Assembly: GCA_949358305.1 (NCBI GenBank)
Contig: OX442324.1
Coordinates: forward strand, 5,151,575-5,215,574
DNA length: 64,000 nt
Direction: 5' to 3'
Source of the DNA: Strigamia acuminata
Taxonomy: Eukaryota; Arthropoda; Chilopoda; Geophilomorpha; Linotaeniidae
Part shown: positions 10,967 through 20,876 of the stretch, in pieces
Layout of the letters: every line of letters begins with the position of its first letter
Position numbering within the stretch: position 1 is the stretch's first letter
The notes under the pieces: model-generated
Database searches by the model: none
Told to the model about the DNA's origin: nothing
The model's input: only the letters and a program-made list of their open reading frames with translations
Translations under genes and position numbers: made by a program

Positions 10967-13900
10967 TCAGTACAAATTCGAGAAATCTTTGGGGAAAGTA
11001 TCGATGGAATCCATAATAGTCTTGTTGGTTTTTTCCAGCATCTTTGTGCGACGAAATCTTAATTTTCTCCCCAGCTGGCGCCAAGTTAATAGCGTCATAA
11101 ATTTTGTTTCAAATGCTCGTAAACTCAAGTAATAGATGTCAAACTTCGTTAGACTTGTGGCTACGTCTAATTTCCTCTTTAATCGACTTAATATTTTGAA
11201 AACGCTGTCCGAACAAGTGCGAATTATATCGAAAATATAATCGGCGCTCTTATTTCTTCCCGAAAATCGGATGAAACTGACCAGACGAAATGCCGCGATC
11301 AAGAATAATTCGTAGACATTTTGCGCGACGCACGTTATCGAGTTGCAACTCTCGTCAAAATAAATACATTCGGAGCACTTTGATTTCAACGAATTGAAAA
11401 CTTTGTCCTTCATGAACGTCGACGATTTCCAAAATTGGCGCGCGACCGTCGAGTCCGTATCGATGCCGCCGTATCGTGTATAATCGATAAAAATATCGAG
11501 AGTCGTAATATCGATTTTACTCCCCAACCACGACATTCGTGCCTCGTCGCTAACGGTTTGAATTTCCGGAAAAATCTCACTCATTTCCCTCAGATTGGTG
11601 CAGCATTTAGCCGAATTGATTTTACTGTTGAAATCGGAAAATCCCGCAACCATTTGCGCGAGAAATCGATTCGCTTCGTCAATATTCGGAGTAACAAACA
11701 AGTAATCATCGATTAATCGCACTAAAAAGTTTCCCGCCTTTTCCGTATATTTCAATAAATATTCGTTGTCCATCGCACCGTAATAAATGTTACACAAAAT
11801 ACTCGAAAGCATTTGGCCCTGCACGATTCCCTGAACTTGATGAAACGTCGGCTGTTCATTTCCGCACGCACTCGCAGGCAAAGTGCACAGAAGTGAGCAA
11901 ACATATCGCTTCAATCGACTGCGCATGCGCGGTTTGGTCATCACAATCCTCTTTCCAGTGTCAACAATGACCTTTTCGTTGACAAAACTCGCTTTGTTGT
12001 CGTCCAGCATCTTCTCCAACGAATCTCTCATGTCCCCCGCCACGAGCACCCGATGCCGGAAAACCCCCGCGCGCAATCGTCGGAAAAAATCCACTTCCGC
12101 AATTCGCACGTAACTGCTGCTCCGATACAAATCGTCGTACACCCTCTCCAAGATTTCCAGCAATTTATCTTGAATCATGGAATGAAAGCAGTCCTTCACG
12201 TCGACTCTCACGAAATAGTATTTCAAATTTGGCGCCGTGGACTTCTTAAACTGCGCCCATTGTTCGCGCGCCGTTCGCACGCTCTGACTCCCGTACCCGA
12301 TGAGCGCAGCATTTCTCCGAATTGCATACTTAAGCACGCACAAAACATGTCGTAATTTCACCAGATCCGTTTCCTTCTGCTTAGTTTGGGCCACCAGTGG
12401 CCGCAAACCGGAAACTTTGGGCGTGAATCTCAAATTTCCGACGCCGAATCCCTCGTTTTTCAATTTTCCGACCTCCTCCTTGTTCTTCACTCTCCGGAGC
12501 ACGCCGCTCGCGATCAGCTGGTCAATCTTAACCTTGCACAATTTCCTCCACTTGCTCTGCCGATAGTAGAACAGTTGGTGGCAGCCGAACGACGTGTCGG
12601 TCACGTAGAAATAACTCTTCAAAATGGTCATAAAATAGTCGGTGAGGAGCCACAGCACCATTTTGGACACGATTTTGTCCCTCAGACAAATCCCGTCCTC
12701 TTTTCCGATCCACTTGCAGTCCTTGATTCGGAATTTCGTCATCATTTGGCCCAAACAGAACCGATCGAATTTCCCAGCGAACACCAGTTTCTTGAGGTTG
12801 TGGTACATGACCCTCTGGTTTTTGCCGCTGCCGAGCAGTTCCTTCGGCACGACTTGGTACAAAACCAAGCGCAGGAAATTCAGCACTTGGCTTCGAGTGT
12901 TGTACGAATGCGAGCTCATTTCTTCGCTCAATCTCGGCACCCCGCAATTCCTCCTCAAGCATTTGTCGTAGTCGAATTTCTTGTGACTGCAAAGAAATTT
13001 CTCGAAAATTCGCTCGATTTCTGCATTTTTCAACACCACGTCCATCTCCACTAAACCGTCGACGATGCGCGACCTGCTGTTCTGCTCGTCCGTTTCGTCC
13101 TTCACGCTCGTGCTGAACATTTTCTTCTTCAACTTGGTCGCGTCTCGCGTATTCAAAACGTGTTTCGACGGAAAGCGTTCGTTCTTGAGCGCATTGTACA
13201 AAATCTTAGCGTGTGCAATTTCGAACGAGTGTTGAAATCCCGGAAACATTTTTTCGCGAATTTTCTTCTTTCTTCCACGATACGTTTTCTTCTTCTCCTT
13301 CGTTTTTTCTTCTTCCTTTCCTGCTTCGATTTTTCGCCTCTTGATTGCTGGTTCTGCCCTTTCCCGCATCCCTGCTTCCGGAAATGGTCTTTTTTGCCTC
13401 GCCGTTGATTGTCGCGTCTGGTCTTTCGCCTCCTTTCGAGCGATGTATCTTTTTAGGTGTAATCTTTCGAGAGATATGCCAGACTTTTGCAACAGGGTCG
13501 TCGATTCGCGCTTGAAAATCGCGCATTCCATCAAAACGAATTGTATGATTTCGTCGCCCACGAGTTTGTGCACGTTCGTCCACTCGGTGGTGCCGAAGAA
13601 TCTCCAATTCTCCGCGACGACTTTTCCGTTGTCGTTTTTCACGCACACGTTGAACACGTCGTTGGTGAATTTCTTTTTCTTTAGTTTAATTGCTGGTAGT
13701 ATGTCTCGCTCGTAGTTTTGGCAGATTTTAATCGTTTTTGGTTTCTCGAATTTCCTGCTGGAATGTGGGAATGAAATCACTACTGATTTCAACCAGTTCG
13801 TTAAACTGCCCGCATTTTCACCGATCTTTATTCCGCAAAACTGTTTGTTTTGAATAAACTTGTGTAAAGTCCAGCACATGGAATAGTATTCGTTGAGAAT

Positions 13901-13984
13901 TGTGATACCAGAGGGAAACATGTTCCTGCGGCCTTCAGGTTTGAACGTGCACTTGGCGTCGACAGTTGCAGTCGGTTGGTTCAT
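10967..13984 (-). CDS. TERT: Telomerase reverse transcriptase, intronless
   Basis: Catalytic subunit of telomerase; extends chromosome ends using an RNA template. One uninterrupted frame of 1,005 aa from the first in-frame ATG (13984) to TGA at 10967. Seen in order: GQ/TEN-like segment at about 138-170 (VGDEIIQFVLMECAIF); basic, lysine-rich linker about 197-245 with KRR and RKKK nuclear-signal-like runs; RNA-binding domain about 340-490 with LNFLRLVLYQVVP and T-motif-like FYVTDTSFG; motif 1/2 LRFTPKVSGLRPL; motif A FVRVDVKDCF with Asp595; motif B' QGIVQGQMLSSILCNIYY; motif C LIDDYLF with Asp759-Asp760; motif E SWLGSKI. The catalytic triad is intact, so the gene looks functional. Absence of introns is odd beside genes with up to 28 exons. 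Confidence 0.95.
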   Translation of the reverse strand: MNQPTATVDAKCTFKPEGRRNMFPSGITILNEYYSMCWTLHKFIQNKQFCGIKIGENAGSLTNWLKSVVISFPHSSRKFEKPKTIKICQNYERDILPAIKLKKKKFTNDVFNVCVKNDNGKVVAENWRFFGTTEWTNVHKLVGDEIIQFVLMECAIFKRESTTLLQKSGISLERLHLKRYIARKEAKDQTRQSTARQKRPFPEAGMRERAEPAIKRRKIEAGKEEEKTKEKKKTYRGRKKKIREKMFPGFQHSFEIAHAKILYNALKNERFPSKHVLNTRDATKLKKKMFSTSVKDETDEQNSRSRIVDGLVEMDVVLKNAEIERIFEKFLCSHKKFDYDKCLRRNCGVPRLSEEMSSHSYNTRSQVLNFLRLVLYQVVPKELLGSGKNQRVMYHNLKKLVFAGKFDRFCLGQMMTKFRIKDCKWIGKEDGICLRDKIVSKMVLWLLTDYFMTILKSYFYVTDTSFGCHQLFYYRQSKWRKLCKVKIDQLIASGVLRRVKNKEEVGKLKNEGFGVGNLRFTPKVSGLRPLVAQTKQKETDLVKLRHVLCVLKYAIRRNAALIGYGSQSVRTAREQWAQFKKSTAPNLKYYFVRVDVKDCFHSMIQDKLLEILERVYDDLYRSSSYVRIAEVDFFRRLRAGVFRHRVLVAGDMRDSLEKMLDDNKASFVNEKVIVDTGKRIVMTKPRMRSRLKRYVCSLLCTLPASACGNEQPTFHQVQGIVQGQMLSSILCNIYYGAMDNEYLLKYTEKAGNFLVRLIDDYLFVTPNIDEANRFLAQMVAGFSDFNSKINSAKCCTNLREMSEIFPEIQTVSDEARMSWLGSKIDITTLDIFIDYTRYGGIDTDSTVARQFWKSSTFMKDKVFNSLKSKCSECIYFDESCNSITCVAQNVYELFLIAAFRLVSFIRFSGRNKSADYIFDIIRTCSDSVFKILSRLKRKLDVATSLTKFDIYYLSLRAFETKFMTLLTWRQLGRKLRFRRTKMLEKTNKTIMDSIDTFPKDFSNLY

Positions 13985-13989
13985 TTCAT
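13981..13989 (-). promoter_or_regulatory. Two-codon uORF overlapping the TERT start
   Basis: The minus strand reads ATGAAATGAACC. An upstream ATG-AAA-TGA ends on a TGA whose first two bases lie in the TERT ATG (overlap ATGA). If the mRNA starts upstream, ribosomes must bypass or reinitiate after this minimal reading frame to make TERT. Confidence 0.4.
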
Positions 13990-14272
13990 TCAAGGTAAGG
14001 TTTAACCCGTACGCACGATCTACATGATACGACGTACTAAGTGAATAATCGTTCGCCTATGAAACATTACTGATTGTTACTTTTTAATTACCTTGAAACT
14101 CGACGTGTCTGCAAAGGTGATCGGCAAATTTAAAAATAATTATAATTCCAACACCAGACGGCAGTTGCAAATTATTGGGCATTACTAGCAGCTGCTTCGT
14201 GCCTCATTGAATGACAATTCAGGTGTTTTAATCAAAGTGATTTAATTGACACATTAAATTGGACACGAAATT

Positions 14273-14997
14273 TTACTTAATCGCTAGCACATTTTCAACA
14301 ATTTCATTTTTTGAGGTGCGTTGTATGTCTTTAAATACTGTATTGTATAAATTCAGAGCGATCGCACCCGTTAATACTGCCCATATTAATACAATGCTCA
14401 AAACTGCTGTGACATAAACACTTTTTTGGCAAAAATTTTCGGCATAATCATCCACAAAATCTGGTGTGGAAATACTGCATAATAAGACGCAACCTAAGAG
14501 CAAATAAAATGTGAGGTTTACAGCAGATTTTAGAGGGAGCTAGATTGTTGGGGAAAAGAGAAAAGAAAAACAAGACAAACCTGTTAAAAACCAAAAGAAA
14601 AAGCAATAACCAACTGCAACTTCTTTAATAGAAGGAATTTCATCAAATCGTCCTTGAAATGCTCTCTTGATATGATTTAAGAGTTGCAGGCACAGTATAA
14701 TGCCTCCTACTATGAGAAATTTAGGCAGTTTCGATTCTGCTGGACATTTATTGTAGTATTTATAACCTGCAGAATAAACAACTCGAGCATTTTATATTAA
14801 TTTGGTGGTGATCTCAAGTGTTTTGGCTTTCTTACCAGTGGAAATTAAAATTGTGGGAAATCCAATAAAAAGAAAAATCAATAAAAGTGCTCCACCTGTA
14901 AACAGTTTTGATTATTTAATTATTCTTCAGAAGAGTTTATTGCACGATTTGTACCTGTTCCAAGAAGAATGGTTGGCGCTCTCAGTTGATTACACAT
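14273..14997 (-). CDS. TMEM272-like array member 1 (169 aa)
   Basis: Small predicted membrane protein of unknown function. Coding exons (complement): 14955-14997, 14836-14895, 14581-14766, 14273-14493, all introns phase 1. It has about four hydrophobic segments: one spanning the exon 1-2 junction, two in exon 3 and one in exon 4. Exon 3 carries the family signature CPAESKLPKFLIVGG after a Tyr-rich KYYNK; exon 4 carries the second signature YAENFC. It is the array copy nearest TERT and has a longer tail after the last helix than copies 2-4. The start ATG follows a possible 5' UTR acceptor (tatag). Family assignment is by comparison with the complete gene at 26895-28047. Confidence 0.72.
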
Positions 14998-15315
14998 ATT
15001 TGCGCTCGGGATCACCACCAACTATAAACAAAAAATTGTGATGTTGCAGCCATTTTTATTTCATGTTGTCAAGAAACAATCGAGAGAATTCCGCCACCTC
15101 TTGGCAGCCTAAAACTTTAAATTTACTACAAATGGGAAATAAAGTTTGAGTACACAACAACAATTACGTCTGTGTATATTTGTTTGTTTGTTTGTGAAAT
15201 CAGTATTTCGAAATATTTGGATAGTTCTTTATTTATTTCATTTTATTTTAAATTGTGCACGGGCATGTACTTTTTTTGAATTTTCATACGTACAATTTGC
15301 GTTTCACAAATGCAT

Positions 15316-16017
15316 TTACATAACATTTCTCAAATAAAGGAATAACTTAAACCACATGTGTATTACTTCCAAAAATAACGACAAGTAAACAATTCTTTCA
15401 CAATAATTTTCAGTCGTCTTATTCTTCAAAATTGCTTCGTTTAGACCATAAATTAAGAAAGCACCTAAAAGAAAATTAAATTAGCTGTTAAAAATAAGGT
15501 TTTTATTAGGAGTGTTAGAAAAAAAAGTCCAAGCAGACATGTGAAAGAGAAGTAGAATAAGTATACCTCAACGAAAGTTGTGTTAATACGACGTACGAGT
15601 ATCTTTGGCAGATATCCAGTCTGCCATGAAATTTTTCAACATTAGCAGGAACATCCAGTATAGTTATGGTCAGCAGAAATGAGTTTTTTGTTCAGCTGGG
15701 CAGTCTTGGTAGTATCTATAACCTGTAATATTATTATTACTATATTGCAGCAACTACCATAGGTTAAAAAAAAAACCGCAAATCCATTTATGATCTCTTA
15801 CCAAAGAACAAAGACCAACAGAATCGTGCAGATTCCATAGAAAATGCCGGTTGCCCAACTGTTAGCTGTAACAATTTTCATGGTAAAGTTATGCTCGGTG
15901 TAGGGTTACTTACAAGTTAGTGCACGAATTGTGTATACCTATTCGTAGCAAATATATTAGCGGATAAAATTGGTTATCAGCGTCAAAATTAGCCAAAATA
16001 GGATCAACATGAAGCAT
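15316..16017 (-). pseudogene. TMEM272-like array member 2, broken
   Basis: It aligns along its whole length to members 3 and 4, but two coding lesions are visible. Exon 2 ends in GTCTTTGTTCTTTG, an extra 7 bp that changes the phase at the donor. Exon 3 has lost 4 bp after CAAAAAACTC and gained 1 bp shortly after, so the frame runs into TGA soon after the CPAEQK signature. Exon 1 (M at 16017) and exon 4 (ending LRNVM) are still open. With two independent shifts a sequencing error is unlikely to explain both. Confidence 0.75.
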
Positions 16018-16441
16018 GTTTGAGATATTTGTTAAACAGCGATTATCATCTATTTGAGCTTAGTATGGTGGAGCCATTTTATTCTTAATGTTCTGTTCCG
16101 AGTAGAATGATTGGCGCTTCCAACTGATTCAACATATTTGTACTCTGGATCACCACCAACTATAACCAAAAAAATTGGTTATTGCTTCCATTTTTACTTC
16201 GTGTTGCCAAGAAACAATCGAGAGAATTCCGCCACCTCTCGGCAGCCTAAAACTTTAAATTTACTACAAATGGGAAATAAAGTTTGAGTACACAACAACA
16301 ATTACGTCTGTGTATATTTGTTTGTTTGTTTGTGAAATCAGTATTTCGAAATATTTGGATAGTTCTTTATTTATTTCATTTTATTTTAAATTGTGCACGG
16401 GCATGTACCTTTTTTGAATTTTCTTACGTACAATTTGCGCT

Positions 16442-17142
16442 TCAAAAATATTTTTCCACAAAGTTACTCAAATTAAGGTATAACTTATACCACATGCGTA
16501 TTACTTCCAAAATTAACGAGAAGTAAATAATTTTTTCACAATGATTTTCAATCGTTTTATTCTCCAAAGTTGCTTCGTTTTGCAGAAAAATTAAGGAAAC
16601 AGCTAAAAGAAAATTAAATTTGCTGTTATAAATATGTTTTTTTTTATTAGGAGTGTTATAAAAAAAATGCGAGCAAACCTGATAAAAAGCAGAAGAAGAA
16701 GCATAATTCAATCCAAAATGTGAAAAAACGACGTGGTATGGTTGGCATATCTCCATAATCTGCCATGAAAGATTTCAACGTTAGCACGAACAGCCCAGTA
16801 GCTGCGGTCAGCAGAAGTGTTACAGATTTTTGTTCAGCTGGGCCGTCATAGTAGTATCTAAAAGCTGTAATATTATTATTACTATATTGCAGCAACTACC
16901 ATAGGTTAAAAAAACCGCAAATCCATTTTTGATTTCTTACCAAAGACCAACAGAACCGTGCAGATTCCAAAGTAAACGCAGGATGCCCATCTGTTAGCTG
17001 TAACAATTTTCATGGCTAAGTTATGCTCGGTGTAGGTTTACTTAGTGCACGAATTGTGGTTACCTATTCTTACCAAATTTATTAGTCTATAAAGTTGGTC
17101 ATCATTGTTATAATTTCCCAAAACAGCGTCAATAAGAGTCAT
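16442..17142 (-). CDS. TMEM272-like array member 3 (160 aa)
   Basis: Coding exons (complement): 17064-17142, 16941-16997, 16679-16864, 16442-16602, all junctions phase 1. The acidic, asparagine-rich N-terminus (GNYNNDDQLY) is followed by a helix in exon 2, two in exon 3 and one in exon 4. The signature Cys-Pro has become Gly-Pro (DGPAEQK), the only intact array copy to lose this cysteine, and the exon 4 cysteine is in ENHCEK. Frame and splice sites are intact. It shares about 1.1 kb of flanking sequence with members 2 and 4. Function unknown. Confidence 0.72.
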
Positions 17143-17568
17143 GTTTGAGAAATTTGCCAGCTATTATCAGGCATTTGAGTTTAGTATGGTGGAGCCATTT
17201 TAAACTTAGTGTTCTGTTCCGAGTAGAATGATTGGCGCTTTCCACTGATTAGACATATTTGCACTCCGGATCACCACCAACTATAACTAAAAAAATTGAT
17301 TGTTGCTTCCATTTTTACTTCATGTTGTCAAGAAACAATCGAGAGAATTCCGCCACCTCTCGGCAGCCTAAAACTTTAATTTACCACAAATGGGAATAAA
17401 GTTGGTGATTAGAGTACACAACAACAAATACGTCTGTGCGTATTTGTTTGTTTGTTTATTTGTGAAATCAGTATTTCGAAATATTTGGATAGTTCTTTAT
17501 TTATTTTATTTTATTTTAAATTGTGCACGGGCATGTACTTTTTTTGAATTTGCGCTTCACAAATGCAT

Positions 17569-18257
17569 TTACATAACATTTCTCAAATAAAGGAATAAGT
17601 TAAACCACATGTGTATTACTTCCAAAAATAACGAGAAGTAAAGAATTCTTTCACAATAATTTTCAGTCGTTTTATTCTTCAAAATTGCTTCGTTTAGACG
17701 ATAAATTAATAAAGCACCTAAAAGAAAATTAAATTAGCTGTTACAAATAAGGTTTTTATTAGGAGTGTTAGAAAAAAAAGTCCAAGCAGACATGTGAAAG
17801 AGCAGTAGAATAAGTATCCCTCAATGAAAATTGTGGTAATACGACATAGTAACTTTGGCAGATATCTATAGGCTGCCAAGAACTCTTTCAACATTAGCAG
17901 GAACATCCCAGTAGTTACGGTCATCAGAAATGTTAGAGTTTTTTGTTCAGCTGGGCAGTCTTGGTAGTATCTATAACCTGTAATATTATTATTACTATAT
18001 TGCAGCAACTACCATAGGTTAAAAAAAAACCGCAAATCTATTTATGATCTCTTACCAAAGACCAACACAATCGTGCAGATTCCAAAGTAAACGCAGGATG
18101 CCCATCTGTTAGCTGTAACAATTTCCATAGTAAAGTTATGCTAGGCGTAGGCTTACTTAGTGCACGAATTGTGGATACCTATTCTTATCAAATTTATTAG
18201 CCTATAAAATTGGTCATCACTGTTAAAATTTCCCAAAACAGCGTCAATAAGAGGCAT
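17569..18257 (-). CDS. TMEM272-like array member 4 (156 aa)
   Basis: Coding exons (complement): 18179-18257, 18056-18112, 17792-17977, 17569-17717, phase 1 throughout. Signatures are YYQDCPAEQK in exon 3 and ENYCER in exon 4; it ends LRNVM like broken member 2, its closest relative. The base before the exon 3 donor has changed (ACAT|gtctgc, where relatives have ACAG|gt), so the junction codon becomes TGT (Cys) instead of GGT (Gly) while splicing should be kept. No lesion is seen. Function unknown. Confidence 0.72.
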
Positions 18258-18702
18258 GTTTGAGATATTTGTTAAACTGTTATTATCAGATATATATGAG
18301 AAAGTTGCCTGCTATTATCAGACATGTTTGAGAAATTTGCCAGCTATTATCAGGCATTTGAGCTTAGTATGGTGTAGCCATTTTAAACTTAATGTTCTGT
18401 TCCGAGTAGAATGATTGGCGCTTTTAACTGATTAGAAATATTTGCACTCTGGATCACCACCAACTATAACCAAAAAAAATTGGTTGTTGCTTCCATTTTT
18501 ATTTCGTGTTGTCAAGAAACAATCGAGAGAATTCCGCCACCTCTTGGCAGCCCAAAACCCGATTTAACACATGAATGAACTCGTTGGAAACAAGTGAAAA
18601 ACAGCAATAATTTCAAAACTGTCGTTCATGTAATTTAATAACAGTTTTATTCAATTTTTAATTTCTAGTTTCGGTCTCCACAATGCGATAAAGATAAATT
18701 GC

Positions 18703-19287
18703 CTATGTGAAATATAAATAACAAAAGTATGATCCCACCCATTGAAATATCACATGTGCAACGGTTATGGCATAGACCCACTTGTGACAATAATTTTCAG
18801 CCGTTGAATCGGCTAAGTCTGGTATAGCATTAATGCACAACATGACAGTGCCTAAAAAAAAAATTGATTTGATGTTTTGGAAGAGAATTTTAACAACAAA
18901 TAAAAACTAAAGACGACAGACCAGTTAAAAAACAAATTATGAGAGCCAAAAAAACTGTGTATTCAACAACATAATGAATTGTGTCGTTTGTTTGTTCTAG
19001 ACATTGTCTTTTCAACAAATTTAAGATCCGTATGACGATTAAAACACCTTGTATCAACAGTAATTTTGGCAAGTTCGACTGAGCTGGACATTCGTCGAAG
19101 TAGGCAAAACCTAGAACACCATGAGCACCATTAAACTTAAGTTTACTCGATAAACCATAATTTCTGTATTCTTACCAACGTATATCAAAATTATTGGAAA
19201 TCCAATATTATTGCAGACGAATAAAAGCACAACTGTAGCAAGTTTCAATAAGTTTTGTGAATTCAACTCATCATCAGCAACAGCCAT
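18703..19287 (-). CDS. TMEM272-like array member 5 (149 aa, three exons)
   Basis: Coding exons (complement): 19176-19287, 18922-19110, 18703-18851, phase 1. It differs from neighbours in having the N-terminal tail and first helix in one exon, with no first intron. The start MAVADDELNSQNLLKL is distinct from other copies. Exon 2 has YFDECPAQSNLPKLLL, close to the family pattern; exon 3 has TAENYCHKWVY. Four hydrophobic segments are predicted. It lies outside the recently duplicated block and is clearly diverged from members 2-4. Confidence 0.75.
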
Positions 19288-19656
19288 GTTTGCATTCAAA
19301 AAATTCTAACTGATGCAGCCATTTCTTTTGCTGTTATTTAGAAACTACAGTATTTCGCCATCTCTTGGCGGCGGAAAACTTTAATTTAGGGCTATGAATA
19401 AAGATGGCGAGTGAAACACAGCAAAGACGGTTGTAATTATTTGAAATCAGTAAAAACTATTTCGAAACATCAAACATGGGTCGTTCTTTTTTTTATTTTC
19501 TTTTAATTTGTACATAGAAATACAACAATTTTTTATTTTTTATTTTTTTCTGTCTAATTTTATACATAGAAATATACGGTCCTTATTTGTGTGTACAATG
19601 GCGCTTCAAAAATAAAATACCCCCTCCAAGAATGCAAACAAATGCATTTGCATCAA

Positions 19657-20585
19657 TTAATTCAAGTAAATGAACAACCTCACCCACATGTAGAATACAT
19701 CCAAAACTGACAAGACGTAAACACTTTTTTCACAATAATTTTTAGCCGTTTTATTCTCCAAATTTGCTTCGTTAAGACCGTAAATGAGGAAAACACCTAC
19801 AAGTAAAACAAATTAGCGGTTACAAATAAGGTTTTTATTAAGAGTATTATACAAAAAAGTGCAAACAGACCTGTCAGAAAGTAACCCAAGAAGCATAAGC
19901 TAATTGCAGTTTTGCTAACACTACGAATTCTCAGCGGTATAACTCTATAGTTTGGCTTGAAATCTTTCAAGAACAACAGGAACAGTACTAAACCGTCGGT
20001 CAGCAGATATTTTGGTAATTTCGATTCAGCTGGACAGTCATGGAAGTGGCTAAAACCTGTAATCATAATATTATCATGGTAGCAGACGTCATACAGTTCA
20101 AACTGCTTCGCTTAAGCATAGAAATCCTTAAGCCTTAGAGGAGCTTTACGTTTAGCCCCGTGTTCCAATGACGATGAAACTCATCATGGCAATGTCAGAG
20201 GAAACGAGAAGGTGCGCAGAGCGAACCTTGGTTTTCGAACATAGGACTTAAGAACTCCTGTCTCATGATTGAGGGCGCTGCACGGCGGTTAATGCAGCTA
20301 CCATAGGTTAAAAAAAAACAAAAACCTACAAAAATGATTTTTGAATTCTTACCAATGTACATTAGAAGTATGGCAAGTCCAAAGGTTACACAGGATGCCC
20401 AATTTTTGGCTGCAATAATTTTCATGATAAAATTATGCTTGGTAGGTTTATTTAGTACCCGAATTGTGTATACCTATTCGTAGCAGAGGCATCATTCTCC
20501 GTATCTCGTCGTAGCTGTTATTATTGTTGTTATAAACTGAAAAACTGCTGTTTGTGTAATTGGATAAACTGCTTGTATCAGACAT
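19657..20585 (-). CDS. TMEM272-like array member 6 (164 aa)
   Basis: Coding exons (complement): 20474-20585, 20353-20409, 19871-20056, 19657-19796, phase 1. The N-terminal tail is rich in Asn, Ser and Tyr (YNNNNNSYDEI). Exon 3 holds HFHDCPAESKLPKYLL, exon 4 AKNYCEKSVY. The intron between exons 2 and 3 is about 240 bp longer than in relatives because of an insertion at roughly 20085-20293 (listed separately). The open frame and splice sites are intact. Confidence 0.75.
20085..20293 (-). mobile_element. Intronic insertion, possibly a tRNA-related SINE fragment
   Basis: This stretch is absent from the same intron of members 2-4, whose sequence resumes at GCAGCTACCATAGG. It is less AT-rich than its surroundings. 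On the minus strand it contains TATGTTCGAAAACC (20228-20241), similar to an RNA polymerase III B box (GGTTCGANTCC), preceded by AGGAGTTCTTAAGTCCT, which could be a tRNA-like arm. There is no clear A box, poly(A) tail or target duplication, so the class is a guess. Confidence 0.3.
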
Positions 20586-20876
20586 GTTTGAGCTTGCATC
20601 AACGTCAACCACAAATAAAATAAGTTTGAGATTCTATGGGGGGTTTTGTCATCATGCAGCAGCCATTTTTTTTTGCTTTTTTGTGCTGTTTTGTTTACCG
20701 TTTTCAAGAAACAATGTAGATAATTTCGCCACCTCTTGTGACAGTATTAAAATTTAATTTATTCATAACAGTGGATTAATTGCTGGATGTAAAAATGAAA
20801 TCTATAAAAAAAAAATTAAATCATAATTGCTCAATTTATTAAGAAAAAACATGAAATCTTTTATTGTTTTATTCTT

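Larger units (their letters stand above)
15062..18547 (-). repeat. Three head-to-tail duplicated units of about 1.1-1.2 kb
   Basis: Near-identical blocks begin at about 15062, 16201 and 17322, and a partial block begins near 18505. Each holds one TMEM272-like gene plus its flanks. Shared landmarks are CAAGAAACAATCGAGAGAATT, GTTTGTTTGTTTGTGAAATC and GTGCACGGGCATGTAC. Spacing is about 1,139, 1,121 and 1,183 bp. Similarity extends through introns and flanks, so these duplications are recent relative to the other array members. Confidence 0.85.

Noticed and set aside
12386-13054. 222-codon plus-strand open frame opposite TERT
   Set aside because: It is antisense to the intact TERT reading frame, has no family motif, and arises from TERT codon composition.
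13985-13993. Three extra codons at the TERT N-terminus beginning with TTG
   Set aside because: Non-ATG start; the first in-frame ATG is at 13984.
15146-17590. Repeated small open frames starting MSTQQQLRLCIF and similar
   Set aside because: They lie on the strand opposite the array, in the duplicated intergenic part; the apparent conservation is due to unit duplication, and there are no splice sites or family features.
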